NCBI GenBank assembly: GCA_964017195.1 | Contig: OZ024895.1 | Coordinates: 35,157,834-35,221,833 of the forward strand | Source: Siderastrea radians | Lineage: Eukaryota > Cnidaria > Anthozoa > Scleractinia > Rhizangiidae | Direction: 5' to 3' | Length of the DNA: 64,000 nt | In this document: positions 10,923 to 21,923 of the stretch, in pieces | How the letters are laid out: every line of letters begins with the position of its first letter | Numbering within the stretch: the first letter of the stretch is position 1 | Notes under the pieces: model-generated | Told to the model about the DNA's origin: nothing | What the model saw: only the letters and a program-made list of their open reading frames with translations | Database searches by the model: none | Position numbers and translations under genes: made by a program

Positions 10923-11635
10923 GTTAGAGCAGTCGTGTCAAGAGCGTCGACTGGTTTGGTCGGTCAAAATAGGTCGTGTAAGGCTCACAATGTGTGTATT
11001 TCGCTATGGCCCACGGGATTGGATGACGTATTCTGCAGTTAAGCCCATCGATTAGTACACACACGCACGCACGATAGGACAAGGGTCCACATAAAAAGTA
11101 TCGTAGGTATAGAAGGACACTTCCGCCGAGCAGTGTTGGTTTTGACCAGACTGAAATATTTGTGCAATACTAGTGAAAGAAAGCAAGGAGGACTGATAAT
11201 AACAGGAGGTGAAGTCCAGTGGCACTGTTGATGCTGGTGGGACCAAAGTGTTGCTGAGACATCGTAAGGATAGAATCGTTCTCAGTAAAGGTTATGAAAG
11301 GAAAATTCTGGTGTATGTTGTTCTGGTTATGTTTATTACTTGAAAATGTCTAGCTGCTAACGTTAAGAAAGGTTATTGGCAGGTGGGAAATGAATTACGA
11401 CAGGAGCCTGGATCTTCTTGGATAGTATACTATAAGCGGCACAGAAGGAGATACCAGTTAGTCTTTTTAATTTTTCTGCTTTACTTTTGATTTTGAACCG
11501 ATTTGTTCGATTTTAGAGTTCGAGACACTGACTTGCTGACTGCGGAAGAGGAAACCAGATTTAACGATTACGTTATAAGACATGCTTTAACGTGTTTGAG
11601 ATAACGCGACGACTTCGTTTTTTACTAAATTGTCC
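10923..11635. other. Interior of the repeat-R-bounded segment, nothing recognised
   Basis: A stretch inside the large intron without domains or sharp repeats that I could identify. Confidence 0.4.
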
Positions 11636-12175
11636 AGATCGATAATCATGTTTGTATAGTGCCATATTCACAACAGTATATAAATGCTTCGCTTACAACT
11701 CTTGATAACGGCATGTTCAGTTGTGGACAAAATTTATCTTTAAATTTTAATTTTAATTCAACAAAATATTCAAAGCGATAAGACATGATAAGACAGATGA
11801 GCTGAGTCATCCGATTTTAAACATTACGTCATTCGGTAACGCAAAAGACAAAATACTGTCACAATTTTCGTCACGCTGGTTAGCACGTTGAGATTCTGAC
11901 GATATGTTCGTCTTTATCGATAATCATGTTTTTATAGTGCCCTATTCACAACAGTATATAAATACATTGCTCACAACTCTTGGTAAAAGCATGTTCAGTT
12001 GTGGACAAATGTATATCAACATTTAATTTTTCAGTTTAATTCAACAAAATTAAATATTCAAAGCGATAAGACAGATGAGCTGAGTCATCAGATTTTAAAC
12101 ATAATGTCATTCGGTAACGCAAAGGGCAAAATACTGTCACAATTTTCGTTACGCCAGTTAGCACTTTGAACCAAG
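11636..12175 (+). repeat. Two tandem ~275-bp units, each with a TATA-like motif
   Basis: Unit 1 (about 11636-11890) and unit 2 (about 11912-12175) share ATCGATAATCATGTTT, TTCACAACAGTATATAAAT, GCATGTTCAGTTGTGGACAA, GATGAGCTGAGTCATC and CATTCGGTAACGCAAA. Each has one TATATAAAT element with conserved sequence about 30-50 bp downstream. That layout resembles a core promoter, although no transcript can be seen. Confidence 0.75.
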
Positions 12176-12837
12176 TAAAAACATTTGTCGAGGGTGGAGT
12201 GGGTCAAAACGACTGGTAAATGCCTATAATGCGCTTTCTTGTAACCTGCACGATAGAGCATAGCAATGATTTATTTCGTATTTGCATTCACAATTTGGCT
12301 TAAGGAGCCCTTGACATGGTTAAAGGAAACTGTGCACAAAGCGTGGTTCCCAGGTATGGGGAAAAGTTCAATTCTTTTGGGCTGTTACGGTGCCCATACT
12401 GATCAATCGTGAAGATGTGGTTACTTTTATATTGGGAAATTTGTCGCCCATTTTTTGAAATGCGTCTGTTTTGAGAATTTTTGGTCCGGGTTTTGAGGAA
12501 GACCGACCAAAAGACAGCGAAAAATGATCTTGAGTGAAGAATGCATAGTCTGTCGAGCTATGTTTGGTGAGGAGAGGGTGAATAATTCAGTTGACCTCCT
12601 TTCCAGGGTATTGGTCGCCTTTTCAGTTGGTCAAATTTAAGCGTTAGTTACAGTTACACACTTTTACTGCAACTTGCTGTTACAGATGCTTGAATGTTAT
12701 TGAAGCTGCAGTCACGCACGGCTCGCTTGCTTTCTTTTCGAGAGGAACCAACACTTCGTCGGTTCTGCACGCATTGCGGGCTTATGTTTACTTTTCGTTG
12801 TAATCTACAGTGCAACAAAGAACAAAGAAACTAGATA
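12176..12837. other. Intronic/intergenic, nothing recognisable
   Basis: No exon-like frame, RNA gene or repeat with a visible partner was found. Confidence 0.4.
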
Positions 12838-13613
12838 AAAATCACGGAGCTTTGCGCATTACTTTGAATATATTAGCATTTACTTGCCAACTGTGAATTT
12901 GCAACGCAACCTTTTCCGTCGGTTCATACGTCCTTTTTAGCGTTAAATCTAAAAGTGTTCCAGTGAATCAATGTTAATAAGACTCGATACTAAAATTGGA
13001 CACATCGTCAAGCACGCGTGTTTAATGTTTTAAAAAAATCCATCGAGCCGTTCTTAAGATTTTCGCAAAAACGCTCAAATTCAAAAATTACCACAAAATT
13101 ATTACACGAATGATCTTAGAAAAACAATTCGTTCTCGAGATCGCGAACACCAGTTCCAACAAAACGTTCTAGGCGTAAGATAGTAAGTAAAAGACACATT
13201 TTGAAAGTATTTTCGAGCCATTTCATCAAAGCATTGATTATTTTTCGGTGCATTTACTATTACTATGCAAAAACTAAGGTTGAAAATGTTTTTGCGATTT
13301 ACTTCGAAACAAACATACAGATTTTTTTTGTTCTTGTATATTTTGTTTGCCATACACCACACTTTAAGATGTTGGTGTTTGCTTTTCAAAGCGAAGTCTG
13401 GATCGCGCAAAATTTCAATCTTAGTGTTTACGAGGTTTTCTGTTTATCGTTGTCATGGAAATATCGATTTTCACAAAATGTAAACCGCGCTAAAGTTCAA
13501 TCCAAAACCAAAAACTACTACAAATTTCACGTTGATCCGACAAGATAAAGACTGCCTAAGAACCGATTTTTAAAGTGATGTATGGTCCCAAAAAAACTGT
13601 ATCGAAACACCTT
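12838..13613 (-). repeat. Dispersed repeat R, copy 3 (inverted, longest)
   Basis: Reverse complement of copies 1 and 2. It extends past copy 2 and matches copy 1 out to CTGTATCGAAACACCTTAA at 13600-13613. Confidence 0.8.
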
Positions 13614-14726
13614 AATTCATTGGTTGCCATGAACGCACGGCTATGCTCATTATCATGATGTGGGCAGCAGAACTAAACAATGAACGGAGCGCGCTATTGT
13701 TTCTCCTTTTGTTTCGTAGAATCGCACATATGTGCATATTTCGCGTAGAACATGTCATGAAACGGTTTTCTATTTTGATGGTCCGTTTGCATGGTAATTC
13801 TTAGAATGGTTTCGTCTGGGCAAAAGTAACAATACATGCAGAAAGAAGCCACGTCGAATTACCTCTGCGCGAGTGAGATGACTGTGTTGTAAATAAATTC
13901 AGCGTTTCGCTTGTTAGTTGTTTGCGCGCGGAAGCGGCAGACGCTGTGATGTTTTGCCTCTGTCTTTGGGAGCCTTTTAACTTTTATGTAAACCAAAAAA
14001 GCAGGTAAGTGAGTTTACATTCCCTAACAGAGCCAAAAATCAAAAGCTCGATCTTGGTCAGCGATTGTAGCGATCGTAGCTATCATAAGCAGCTTCTTCG
14101 GCCATTCTGCACGATGCGAGGGCATGAGGGGATGATAGCGACGATGTCTTCCCTATTCTCACTGCATACATAATTAGCGCATCGCGGAATTCGATGTTTA
14201 TCTCTCGAATTCCACCATGCTTTCACACTTTTGGGCAGGCATGACGCCTTGCGCTCTCTTCGCCGCTTAAATTCCCGGTTTTTGCCTCGATCGTTGTCAT
14301 TTTGCCGGCGTTCCCGTGGAGGAAGTTTTTGTCACCCCACCCCCCTCCCCTGGTGCCGGTTGACGGTGTTACCCCTTTTTGCCCTCTGCAAGACTTGCTG
14401 CCACAGTAGTCGCGGACTCCTCCCATAACTACCGCGATTGTGGTAATGGGTATGCAGTGAGGATGATATACTAGCCACACCGTGGTCTTGTCGATTTCGG
14501 GTAGTTTGATTTTATGGATAATTACTTTTTAAAAAGTATTTTAGTTATCTTGTAACCTGAAAAAGTGTCAAATCAGTGTTAAAACTTTCGATGATAATTT
14601 TAATTATCACCAAAAGTTGAAAAGATTCAACCCCAACAAGACCACTTGAGAGTAATTATTAAACAGCGATTGAGAGTTTGTAGGAAGCATTTTGTTTAAT
14701 CGCTCCTAAAATAACTTATGCCTTAT
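13614..14726. other. Intronic stretch, no confident feature
   Basis: It lies in the large IFI44-like intron. A moderately GC-rich patch near 13900-14010 ends in a strong plus-strand donor-like AGCAG|GTAAGTG, but no open frame leads into it. Nothing else stands out. Confidence 0.4.
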
Positions 14727-14850
14727 CTTCCTGACATTATGTTGAGACATTCTTCAAACAGCTTTTCATCGCTCTCAAAAAATCCCCTGGTATCCACCAG
14801 CCGAATATGTTCCTGAACACTGTACTCCTCAAGAAGAATGGTTTGTTGCT
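14727..14850 (-). CDS. IFI44-like P-loop GTPase, second recognisable exon (DTRG motif)
   Basis: The frame reads EQQTILLEEYSVQEHIRLVD onward to TRGFFESDEKLFEECLNIMSG. The LVDTRGFF block is the DxxG (G3, switch II) motif expected after the Walker A exon at 15512-15905. The acceptor is uncertain; ATTAG|AGCAAC restores the frame with the phase-1 donor of the previous exon. About 25 residues usual between Walker A and this block are missing, so a small exon may be undetected or lost. At the 3' end the sequence is GGAAG|ATAAGG, where family and phase predict GGAAG|GTAAGG. This is a probable donor mutation. Confidence 0.65.
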
Positions 14851-15060
14851 CTAATCTGTTCCTTGTTCAAATGCACCCTGAGTTTGTCCAAGAGCTCGTT
14901 GTAACGTGCCTTTAAAATCAATGAAAAGCAGGAACGATCAAGGAGTCGAGTGAATTCTATCAGTGGAACGATACGGTACACCTGAATACAATGCGTGAGA
15001 TTTTTATCCGTAAGGACGTCCAAAGGCTTGCAAAAATGACCCGAACAATTTCGAGTTTTT
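14829..15060 (-). other. Coding-looking segment of unknown origin
   Basis: A minus-strand frame (DVLTDKNLTHCIQVYRIVPL, then a hydrophobic and basic stretch) is protein-like in composition but lies within the intron between the Walker A and DTRG exons. It overlaps the latter in another frame. A neighbouring frame upstream (KLPFELSLRMLLLPYNPMLH) suggests a frameshifted older gene or retro-fragment. I cannot name a family. Confidence 0.3.
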
Positions 15061-15511
15061 CTGAAGATGAAGCATAGGGTTATACGGAAGGAGAAGCATC
15101 CTCAAAGACAGTTCAAAAGGCAGTTTGACAACCAGGTCAACTTGCTTGCAGAACTCTCAAGGTGGCTAGCGTTATTGCTCATATTATTCCTGTGTTTATG
15201 TTTCTCCAAAGATCTTTTTAGGTCTACCAGCCCAAATTAGTGGTTTTCAGGTGAGAGAATTTATGCTGTGTACGTGGGGGCGATGCTTTTACGACGAATG
15301 CTGCGTGAAAATTGGGTAAAAAAGAAGACTTGCGGAGCTTCGTGTATAAGTCTATTCCACGAAGGCCGGACTGAGGGGGGCATACAAAACTGAGGGGGAG
15401 GAAGTACGAAGCAGAGGGTAGCGAGTAAGGATTTTCCGATGTTTTTTGTAACTTTCAATTGCTATTTTAAGGGAAACAACCAACACTAGCAGGAACAGTA
15501 ACTTTTCTTAC

Positions 15512-15905
15512 CAACAAAACTTGTTTTTCCGGAGCCCGTTGGCCCAATTAAAGCTATGCGTACCAAATCCAAATCATCAACATCCAGATCTCGGAAACTT
15601 TCCTTTTTGATTCTCGGGCATGTCTGGAAGTCATAATTCATCAGGTCATTTTGAAGTTCGTAAAACGCTTGTTCCTCCTTAAGCTTCCTTTCCTTTTCCT
15701 CCCTCTCGCGTTTTTGTTGCTCTAATCTTTTTCGTTCGTTCTCGTCTTCACACCTCGCGCGCTGTTGGGCTTCGCGTAAGGCTTGGTCACGTTCCCTCGC
15801 CATCTCGGCCTCCAATTCTTTCATTCTTTGCTCATTCTCCTCCCGGGCTTGCTGTCGGCCCTGGTTACCGGCATTTGGATCTGTTCTGTCCACTGTTTCA
15901 TAACT
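15512..15905 (-). CDS. IFI44-like P-loop GTPase, first recognisable exon (coiled coil + Walker A)
   Basis: The exon is bounded by acceptor TTTAAAAG|AGTTAT and donor GTTTTGTTG|GTAAGA (phase 1). Residues 1-20 are polar. Residues ~20-85 form a highly charged Glu/Arg/Lys helix (for example EERERKLKEEQ-type heptads), a coiled coil. Then follow NYDFQTCPRIKKESF and LVRIALIGPTGSGKTSFVG, with a textbook Walker A (GPTGSGKT, G1). This coiled coil-plus-GTPase layout matches cnidarian IFI44-like proteins. No ATG lies in frame inside the exon, since an upstream TAA precedes it, so an additional 5' exon must supply the start. I could not identify that exon. Confidence 0.75.
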
Positions 15906-16227
15906 CTTTTAAAAAAATAAAGTGGGAGGAGAGGGACACAAGAATTGACATACTTTGCTTTTGCTTAAATCAAACTACGTAGCAGAATTCATTTCCTAAT
16001 GCAAAAATCGAAACTCGATTTATTTAGAATGAAACAATTTGCTGTATGACGCCCAGGAGCGAGCAACCACCTTTCCACATTTTTCATCTTTGAGAATGAA
16101 GGATTTTCTCCATACCCTTGTGCGTGACTGCAGGCATCGCACGACCTGTAAATTTTTATCACGTGACTTGTAATTTACTAACGCATGACTAGTAAATTAC
16201 TAACGTGTGACTGAAGACTTGTGAGCG
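15906..16227. other. Upstream intron or flank
   Basis: Sequence 5' of the Walker A exon on the minus strand. Short repeats of TAAATTACTAACG occur near 16160-16205. No exon was recognised. Confidence 0.4.
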
Positions 16228-16501
16228 TTAAGGCCCAGTAATACGTGCAACATTTTCTTGTAACTTGTCGTGCAACAATGTTGCCGTTGCAAGTTGAGAT
16301 TGTTTGTTGCGCGTATTACCACCTTCTCGTGCAACAAATTTTCTTGTTGCAGAAATTAGATGTCGCTTTTACTTTCTGCAACACAAAAATTTGTTGCGCG
16401 AGAAGGCGGTAATACGCGCAACAAAAACAATCTCAGCTTGCAACGCAACGTTGTTGAGCGACAAGTTGCACGAAAATGTTGCCCGTATTACTGGGCCTTA
16501 A
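16228..16501. mobile_element. MITE with TTAA target duplication
   Basis: The element is flanked by TTAA at both ends and has inverted termini GGCCCAGTAATACG / CGTATTACTGGGCC. Almost the whole 274 bp is palindromic, with TTGTTGCGCG-type blocks mirrored. TTAA flanks fit a piggyBac- or Kolobok-type transposase acting in trans. No coding capacity. Confidence 0.85.
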
Positions 16502-16555
16502 TAGTAAAATATCGAAAGTATGCAAAATATAGTTTTATAGGTTTAACTTATCCAG

Positions 16556-17580
16556 GGTAACTGAATGGGCTTCGTGAACGTGATGGATATATTTGGAGAC
16601 TTTAGAATTAACTGAGCCTCTCCTCTTGTGCTCCGTGAGTCTTGAACTTACTGTCCTCTTTGTCTCACATACGTAGCTTGTGTCGCAGTCATCACAGAAC
16701 AAAGATAGACTGGACCAGCAATCCTGTTCTTGTCTAACTTGTCCTTTGGACTAACCAAAAGTTGCCTCAATGTGTTAGTGGGTTTAAAATAGGATCGAAC
16801 CCTAAAGGATTTTCAAACCCTCGATCTCTGCTAATCTCTTCTAAGAGTCTTTTCATGTAGAAAATAACTACTGGGAAATGACTTGTAAACTAGTTCATTC
16901 AGGGTACGCATTGATTTTCAAAGCTTTTCTGACGTGGTGCATCTCCTTGTTTCTGCCATCCCGGTCACCAACAATGCTCTCCGCTCTGTTAAACAAGGTT
17001 CTTCGTGCACCTATTTTATACTTTTGCGAATGATTTCATAGTTTAAATACTGTGTGTTGCCTTACGGAACATCCTTGTTTTAATGATTCTACCCGCCTTT
17101 ACTATGAGCTCATATGTTTACTGTGTCCAAGAAGACCAATGATCTTCCCGTCCTCGTAGCCACATCTTCTTCCTCCTCCTGGACTTACGACGTAGTCTCC
17201 CCCCCCTAACAATTCCACTTTTGTGTTTTTTCATTTCCATTTCATTGGAGTGAAATGGTTGGTTAAAAAAGCCTATCAGATTTAACCTCGTTTAATATAG
17301 TATGTGTGTCATCTGCGTATCTAAGCCACCATCTAGCTCGAGGATATCGGCTGTGGCCAGTGCTCTGTGCTCGAAATCTCCCATATTCAAGTTGCCGGAC
17401 AATCGAAGACAGAGGGGGTCTCATGGCTGCACCGTGGATCTGCAAATAATACTTTCCTTGAAAAAGGAAATATGTGCATTTGAGACATCGGGCAAGAAGT
17501 GTGAAGATATCAACAGATGAGAAAATGGTTCTATCTGCTAAGGTCTCTTCTTCTTCTGGTCTTGAACATGTGACTTTTAA
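16556..17580 (-). mobile_element. Penelope-like retroelement remnant (RT + GIY-YIG)
   Basis: On the minus strand, in order: FLFQGKYYLQIHGAAM and WLRYADDTHTIL near 17520-17270 (reverse transcriptase, YADD catalytic box); FNRAESIVGDRDGRNKEMHH and LKINAYPE near 16990-16900 (RT thumb/linker typical of Penelope-like elements); FKPTNTLRQLLVSPKDKLDK with GPVYLC near 16780-16700; then SYVCETKRTVSSRLTEHKRR near 16680-16610 (GIY-YIG endonuclease). The pieces lie in different frames with stops between them, so the copy is dead. A normal element has one continuous RT-endonuclease frame. The upstream end merges into a minisatellite. Confidence 0.85.
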
Positions 17581-18090
17581 TTCACTTGTGGAGAAGTGTT
17601 TGTGATTTCCAAAGGGAGGTGCAAAACATCGAAGCTTGTTGTTAACTTGTGGAGAAGTGTTTGTGATTTTCAATATGGGGAATGCAAACATCGAAGCTTG
17701 TTAACTCGTGGGGGAGTGTTTGAATTTCCAGATGGGGGTTGTAAACTACCGACGCTTGTTAACTTGTGGGAAAGTGTTTGTGATTTCCCAATGAAGGTCG
17801 CAGACATCGACGCTTGTTAACTTGTAAAAAAGTGTGGGAGTTGTAAATGTCGAAGCTTGATAACTTGTGGAAAAGTGCTTGTGATTTCCAAATTAAATGG
17901 GGTGGCAAAACATCAAAGCTTGTTAACTTGTGGAGAAGTTTTTGTGATTTCCAATTAGGGTTGTAAGTTATTGAGGTTTGATGACTTGTGCAGAACTGTT
18001 GCAAAACATCGTAGCTAGTTAACTTGAGGACAACAGTCTTACTTCCGAAGGGGGGGGGGGGAGTGCAAAACTTGTTAATATGTGGAGCAA
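17580..18090 (+). repeat. ~60-bp minisatellite, about nine degenerate units
   Basis: The unit core is GTTAACTTGTGGAGAAGTGT followed by TTGTGATTTCCAA and CATCGAAGCTT. Spacing is about 55-65 bp and the last units are eroded. It adjoins the 5' side of the Penelope-like remnant. Confidence 0.85.
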
Positions 18091-18334
18091 TGTTTTTATA
18101 ATAGGAACATGGATGTTGCAAACTCACGATGTATGATGGACCGAAACCTTACATAGAGCTTCGTGCTTTCTTGTCTTTTCCACGGTCGCTTCATTCTTTT
18201 GACTCTGATGGTAGAAACGTACAACTGTACAAACTTAATACTGAAAGACTGTCATGAGTTCGGAACAACCACATTCAGATGCTGGCAAAAACGACGATAA
18301 AATCAGTTTCCTACAGCTACTGATAACCATAGGA

Positions 18335-18625
18335 CGCACAGGGTCCAAAGGAGCGAACTTCGAGCAGACGTTCGGTATTCCTTGCAAAAGATAACCGACA
18401 TAATTTGTTGCAATTTTCAATATGGCGTACTAGGCGAGGGCAACGATTGAGAAATACAGAGTGTGGAAAGAAAAGAAAGCTGTTCAAATTGGATTCGCGA
18501 AGTTTGCATTGGGCAACTGATTTACTGGACAAAATGAGGAGGTTGTGTATTTTACAAAGTAACATGTACGAAGGGTAATTCTTACGTTCAAATTTAACTC
18601 CTCTGGACCCTGTGCAGGACGCACA
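18335..18625. repeat. Inverted pair of a short Gly/Ser-coding motif
   Basis: Plus strand 18345-18375 (CACAGGGTCCAAAGGAGCG) and minus strand 18620-18590 (CACAGGGTCCAGAGGAGTT) are related. They encode TGSKGANFE and TGSRGVKFE respectively. Both could be remnants of one small exon duplicated head-to-head; the minus copy ends at a donor-like GAACGTAAGA. No family recognised. Confidence 0.4.
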
Positions 18626-18984
18626 AAAGCAATCTTCTGGCTTGGTGTGAATAGCGACTCTACCTTTTCCCACGCTAGTTAAATATTAAACCCTAAGACC
18701 TCTACAGGTAACTAAACACCGTCACGCTTTCGAACAAAATTTGTCGTTAAGCATTCCTGTTCAGACGAGACAAAGGAGAAAACGCATTTCACAATTCGGC
18801 AATTAGCTATGCATTATCATTTACAGAAGATATGACATAAAGTTACAAAGTTTGTTGTACTTACAATTTTGGAATCCTCATTCCCCATTATGAATTTTTT
18901 TTTTGGGGGGGGGGGGTTGGGTTTGTAACCGTATACACTGTTAATTTCTAGCAGCTCGCTATCCGCCTAGCTCGCCTTTTTAAG

Positions 18985-19440
18985 TGAAAGTAAAAAGAGG
19001 AAATGGAACTTCCCTGAAATGTTTATATTAAAAAGGCGTAAATCCTTTTCTCCGAAATGGCGTGATAAACTGAATGAAGGACTCAAACGGGCTTTTCTCA
19101 GCCTACTCACTTGGTGTTCCTGGCTCATGACACACTGAACGAAGAAATTCAAAAAGCGGAAATGGGTCCTTCTGGGTGACGTGACAAACTGGTATTTCCG
19201 CGAAGTGTTGTGACAAACCAAGCAGAGAATTCAAAGCGGAAGTAGTCTTCTCCTTAGTTGTGTAACAAACCGAGTGGCATTTTCCGAAGTGATTCGGCAA
19301 ACCAAATGAGCGGAAGTGGCTTTTCTTCCGAAGTGACTTGACAAACCAAATCAGTAGAGTCGAGAGACGGAAGCATTTTTTCTCCTAAGTGACATGACAA
19401 ACCAAACGAAGAATTGAAAAGCGGAAGTGACGTGGCACTG
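18985..19440 (+). repeat. Degenerate ~55-bp tandem repeat
   Basis: Recurring phrases are GACAAACCAA, GAATTCAAAAGCGGAAGT-like and TTCTCCGAAGTGA, roughly every 50-60 bp over 450 bp. The frames read from it have no independent support. Confidence 0.75.
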
Positions 19441-19734
19441 TAAAGAATTCACTCATGGTGGAAGTGGTTTTCCCCGAAATGGGGTTACTCATTGATTCAA
19501 GCCCTGCAGATTCTTTTCCCCGCCAGCTAAACAGATGTAAGCGGACCTTTGTTTCCCTAAACGTACGCAAGAAAGTACAGACTTTCCTTGAGTTAAACTT
19601 TGCATTATGTGAGGAATTTACTTATTTTGGACGACTCTACCACTTCAATCCTAGCAACAAACCGATGCAAAGTACGTAATGCAGAAGTACGTAAGACTAG
19701 GTCTTAATATTTGAGAGCTCCGGATAAACATGGT

Positions 19735-19785
19735 TTATTTTATTTATTCATTTACGTGTTTATTTATTTATTTATTTTATTTTCC
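19735..19785 (+). repeat. (TTTA)n low-complexity tract
   Basis: A run of TTTATTTA units with minor interruptions. Confidence 0.85.
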
Positions 19786-19849
19786 ACAAACCTGTTAAGT
19801 TTAAAACGTTAACTGGTGGGGTGTCAGCTTATTCCTCATAATACTGGTC

Positions 19850-21247
19850 TTCCCTGCTAGCAGAGGCCCCTTTTCCTTTGTATTCGCTGAGCTGACGGGC
19901 GGGACGAAAAGCGACCTCTGCCATGGGTCGAAACTCCCTTTGATTCAACCGCCGTCCATGGTCGTGGACGGCGGTTTCCGAAACGCATGCTCCCTGTATT
20001 GTTTGCTTACCGTGACTTGAGCCCACTGTATCTCGCGCATTCCTTTACAGTTATTCCGCTGTCATTTAGTGAGCCCGCATAGTAACATGCCGTCCTGGAA
20101 AGAGAGCAAAACTCGTGAAGAGTTACAAAGTCTACTTTCTCTCGTTTTTGTTAACATGGACGACGGAAAGATAAACAATCGAAAGAAGAAGCTCTAAGAA
20201 ACACTCGACAAGTTAAGGAATGGAATTTAGAGCGAAGAAAACATCTGTCAAGGCGAAGGACAACCTTCCACCTCCAAAGATTTTTCGAGCTGCGGACTTT
20301 CTGTGAAATGCTCCAGCACTTCTACGAGTCTACGGTAGAGTAAATTACACATTTGATTCACAGTTGATTGTAAGTTTGTATCAAAATCGCTTTTTAATTG
20401 AGGGATTCTTCATATTCCTTACAGTTTTCTTAAAAGTTTTGAAAAACGTGCACAGTTCGCATCACCAAATGCTCTTCAAAATAACTTGCACATCGAGCGA
20501 TCGCTTGCGAGTAGCTTCCCTCGAAGAAAGAATTGAACGCGTTTGGTCTTCAGAAACAAGTGAAGGCGTGTTTTAATAAATGTATTATTTAGAAAAGCTC
20601 ACTGTCTCTTCTTCTGTGTACCTTCATTTCGAAGAGTAGTAATCTGACCTAAACAGACACAAATGCTCTGTTGTGGTTTGATTTCACGCGCGAGACAACA
20701 TGAGAAATCTCTTGCGGAAATTTTCAAAATTTTGACTTTGAGATTGTATTTTTGGATAATTCTTAATTGACAACTGGTGTATTTTATTTAAAAGTGAGAA
20801 AATTTAACTATTGTAGATCAAGTGAGTGATGTTTTTTCGAACCTATAAATTGTCCTTTCGTACTGCACATGGGTTGTTTATTACCAACTGCTAATTTAGT
20901 GAAGCGGTCATAAAACACGCAGCCTTCAATGGGTTAAATTCTCTTTGATTCCTGGAGTTGTGGTCATGTTAAAAAAGCTTCCTTGTCCAGATAACTTGAA
21001 ATTAATGCCGTAGATTAGACAACAACAATCTCTAGACGAACTGTGCAGGTGTTTTTTGGCGCGCTAGTTGAGAAAGGTGCGAGTCGTCAGCTGATCACGT
21101 GCTAAAAGCATCACGTGACGTTTCGGTCGCTAAGTAACCGTGGCGCATGCTCAACACAGTTCATTTCGACCCATGGCAGAGGTCGCTTTTCGTCCCGCCC
21201 GTCAGCTCAGCGAATACAAAGGAAAAGGGGCCTCTGCTAGCAGGGAA
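19850..21247. mobile_element. Non-autonomous Mutator-type element, ~83-bp TIRs, 10-bp TSD
   Basis: The terminal inverted repeats start TTCCCTGCTAGCAGAGG and are identical by eye for about 83 bp (19850-19932 and 21165-21247). A direct repeat, AATACTGGTC, flanks both ends (19840-19849 and 21248-21257). TSDs of 9-10 bp and long TIRs are typical of Mutator-like elements. The interior has no transposase. It contains a perfect hairpin near 19952-19981 (12-bp arms of AACCGCCGTCCA) and short host-like frames, for example around 20154-20200. The lack of divergence between the TIRs points to recent activity. Confidence 0.9.
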
Positions 21248-21259
21248 AATACTGGTCTT

Positions 21260-21789
21260 AAATCGTCTCAGCACTGTTCTCATCTAGTATAGCGGATAGA
21301 CAAGCATTTGAACATATGTTTTCTTTTTTCAATGCAGTCCTTTTATTTGCATTATTATACAAAGCTAAGTTACAATATTCCCTCTTAGAACTGTGTTGCT
21401 GTTTAATACCTGAAGCTTGCACCTTATTTACATAGCTTACGGCAGTCACTTTTTTCTGTGCTTTGCTTGTGATACACGAGTACACAGCCACACTATTAGA
21501 AAAGACTTGAAAGAGCTAAGAAAAAATGTATGACTACACTAGGGAACCTATTTATTCTAGAGAGGCCGTAAATATTTGATGGAAAGGTACTTCTGTTGGA
21601 GCAGCTAATTTTGTATCTCTTAACGTCTGATACCTTCAATTTTATATTTAAAGAGAAATTTACTGATGAATTCCTTCAGTATAATTGGTTTATCGTGAAT
21701 TATGTAAGAGCAGTTGTAGTAATTCTCGAAAAAGCTTTTCAACATATATTTACACAACTCAATGAAATGTTTTCGTTGCATTGAGCATT
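21260..21789. other. Intergenic, nothing recognisable
   Basis: AT-rich with short unrelated frames only. Confidence 0.4.
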
Positions 21790-21923
21790 TGAACAATTTC
21801 CAAAACGCTGGTGCGATGCCACCCTCCAAATCGAGTCATCTCCGACGAGTTTGACTGCTCTATCGAGGTCTTGTGGGTATTTGGTTGCGTGGCTCAGCGA
21901 GAGATGCCCTACTAGCTCTAGAG
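21790..21923 (-). pseudogene. Possible exon fragment interrupted by a MITE
   Basis: The minus strand reads LELVGHLSLSHATKYPQDLD then RAVKLVGDDSIWRVASHQRF. It is protein-like and ends near FGNCSNAQ before losing the frame. Its upstream end is exactly the insertion point of the MITE at 21924-22244. Joining across the MITE keeps a frame open for a few more codons. The family is unknown to me. Confidence 0.35.

Noticed and set aside
13900..14010. GC-rich patch with strong donor AGCAG|GTAAGTG, possible first exon
   Set aside because: No open frame or promoter motif supports it and no acceptor partner was found.
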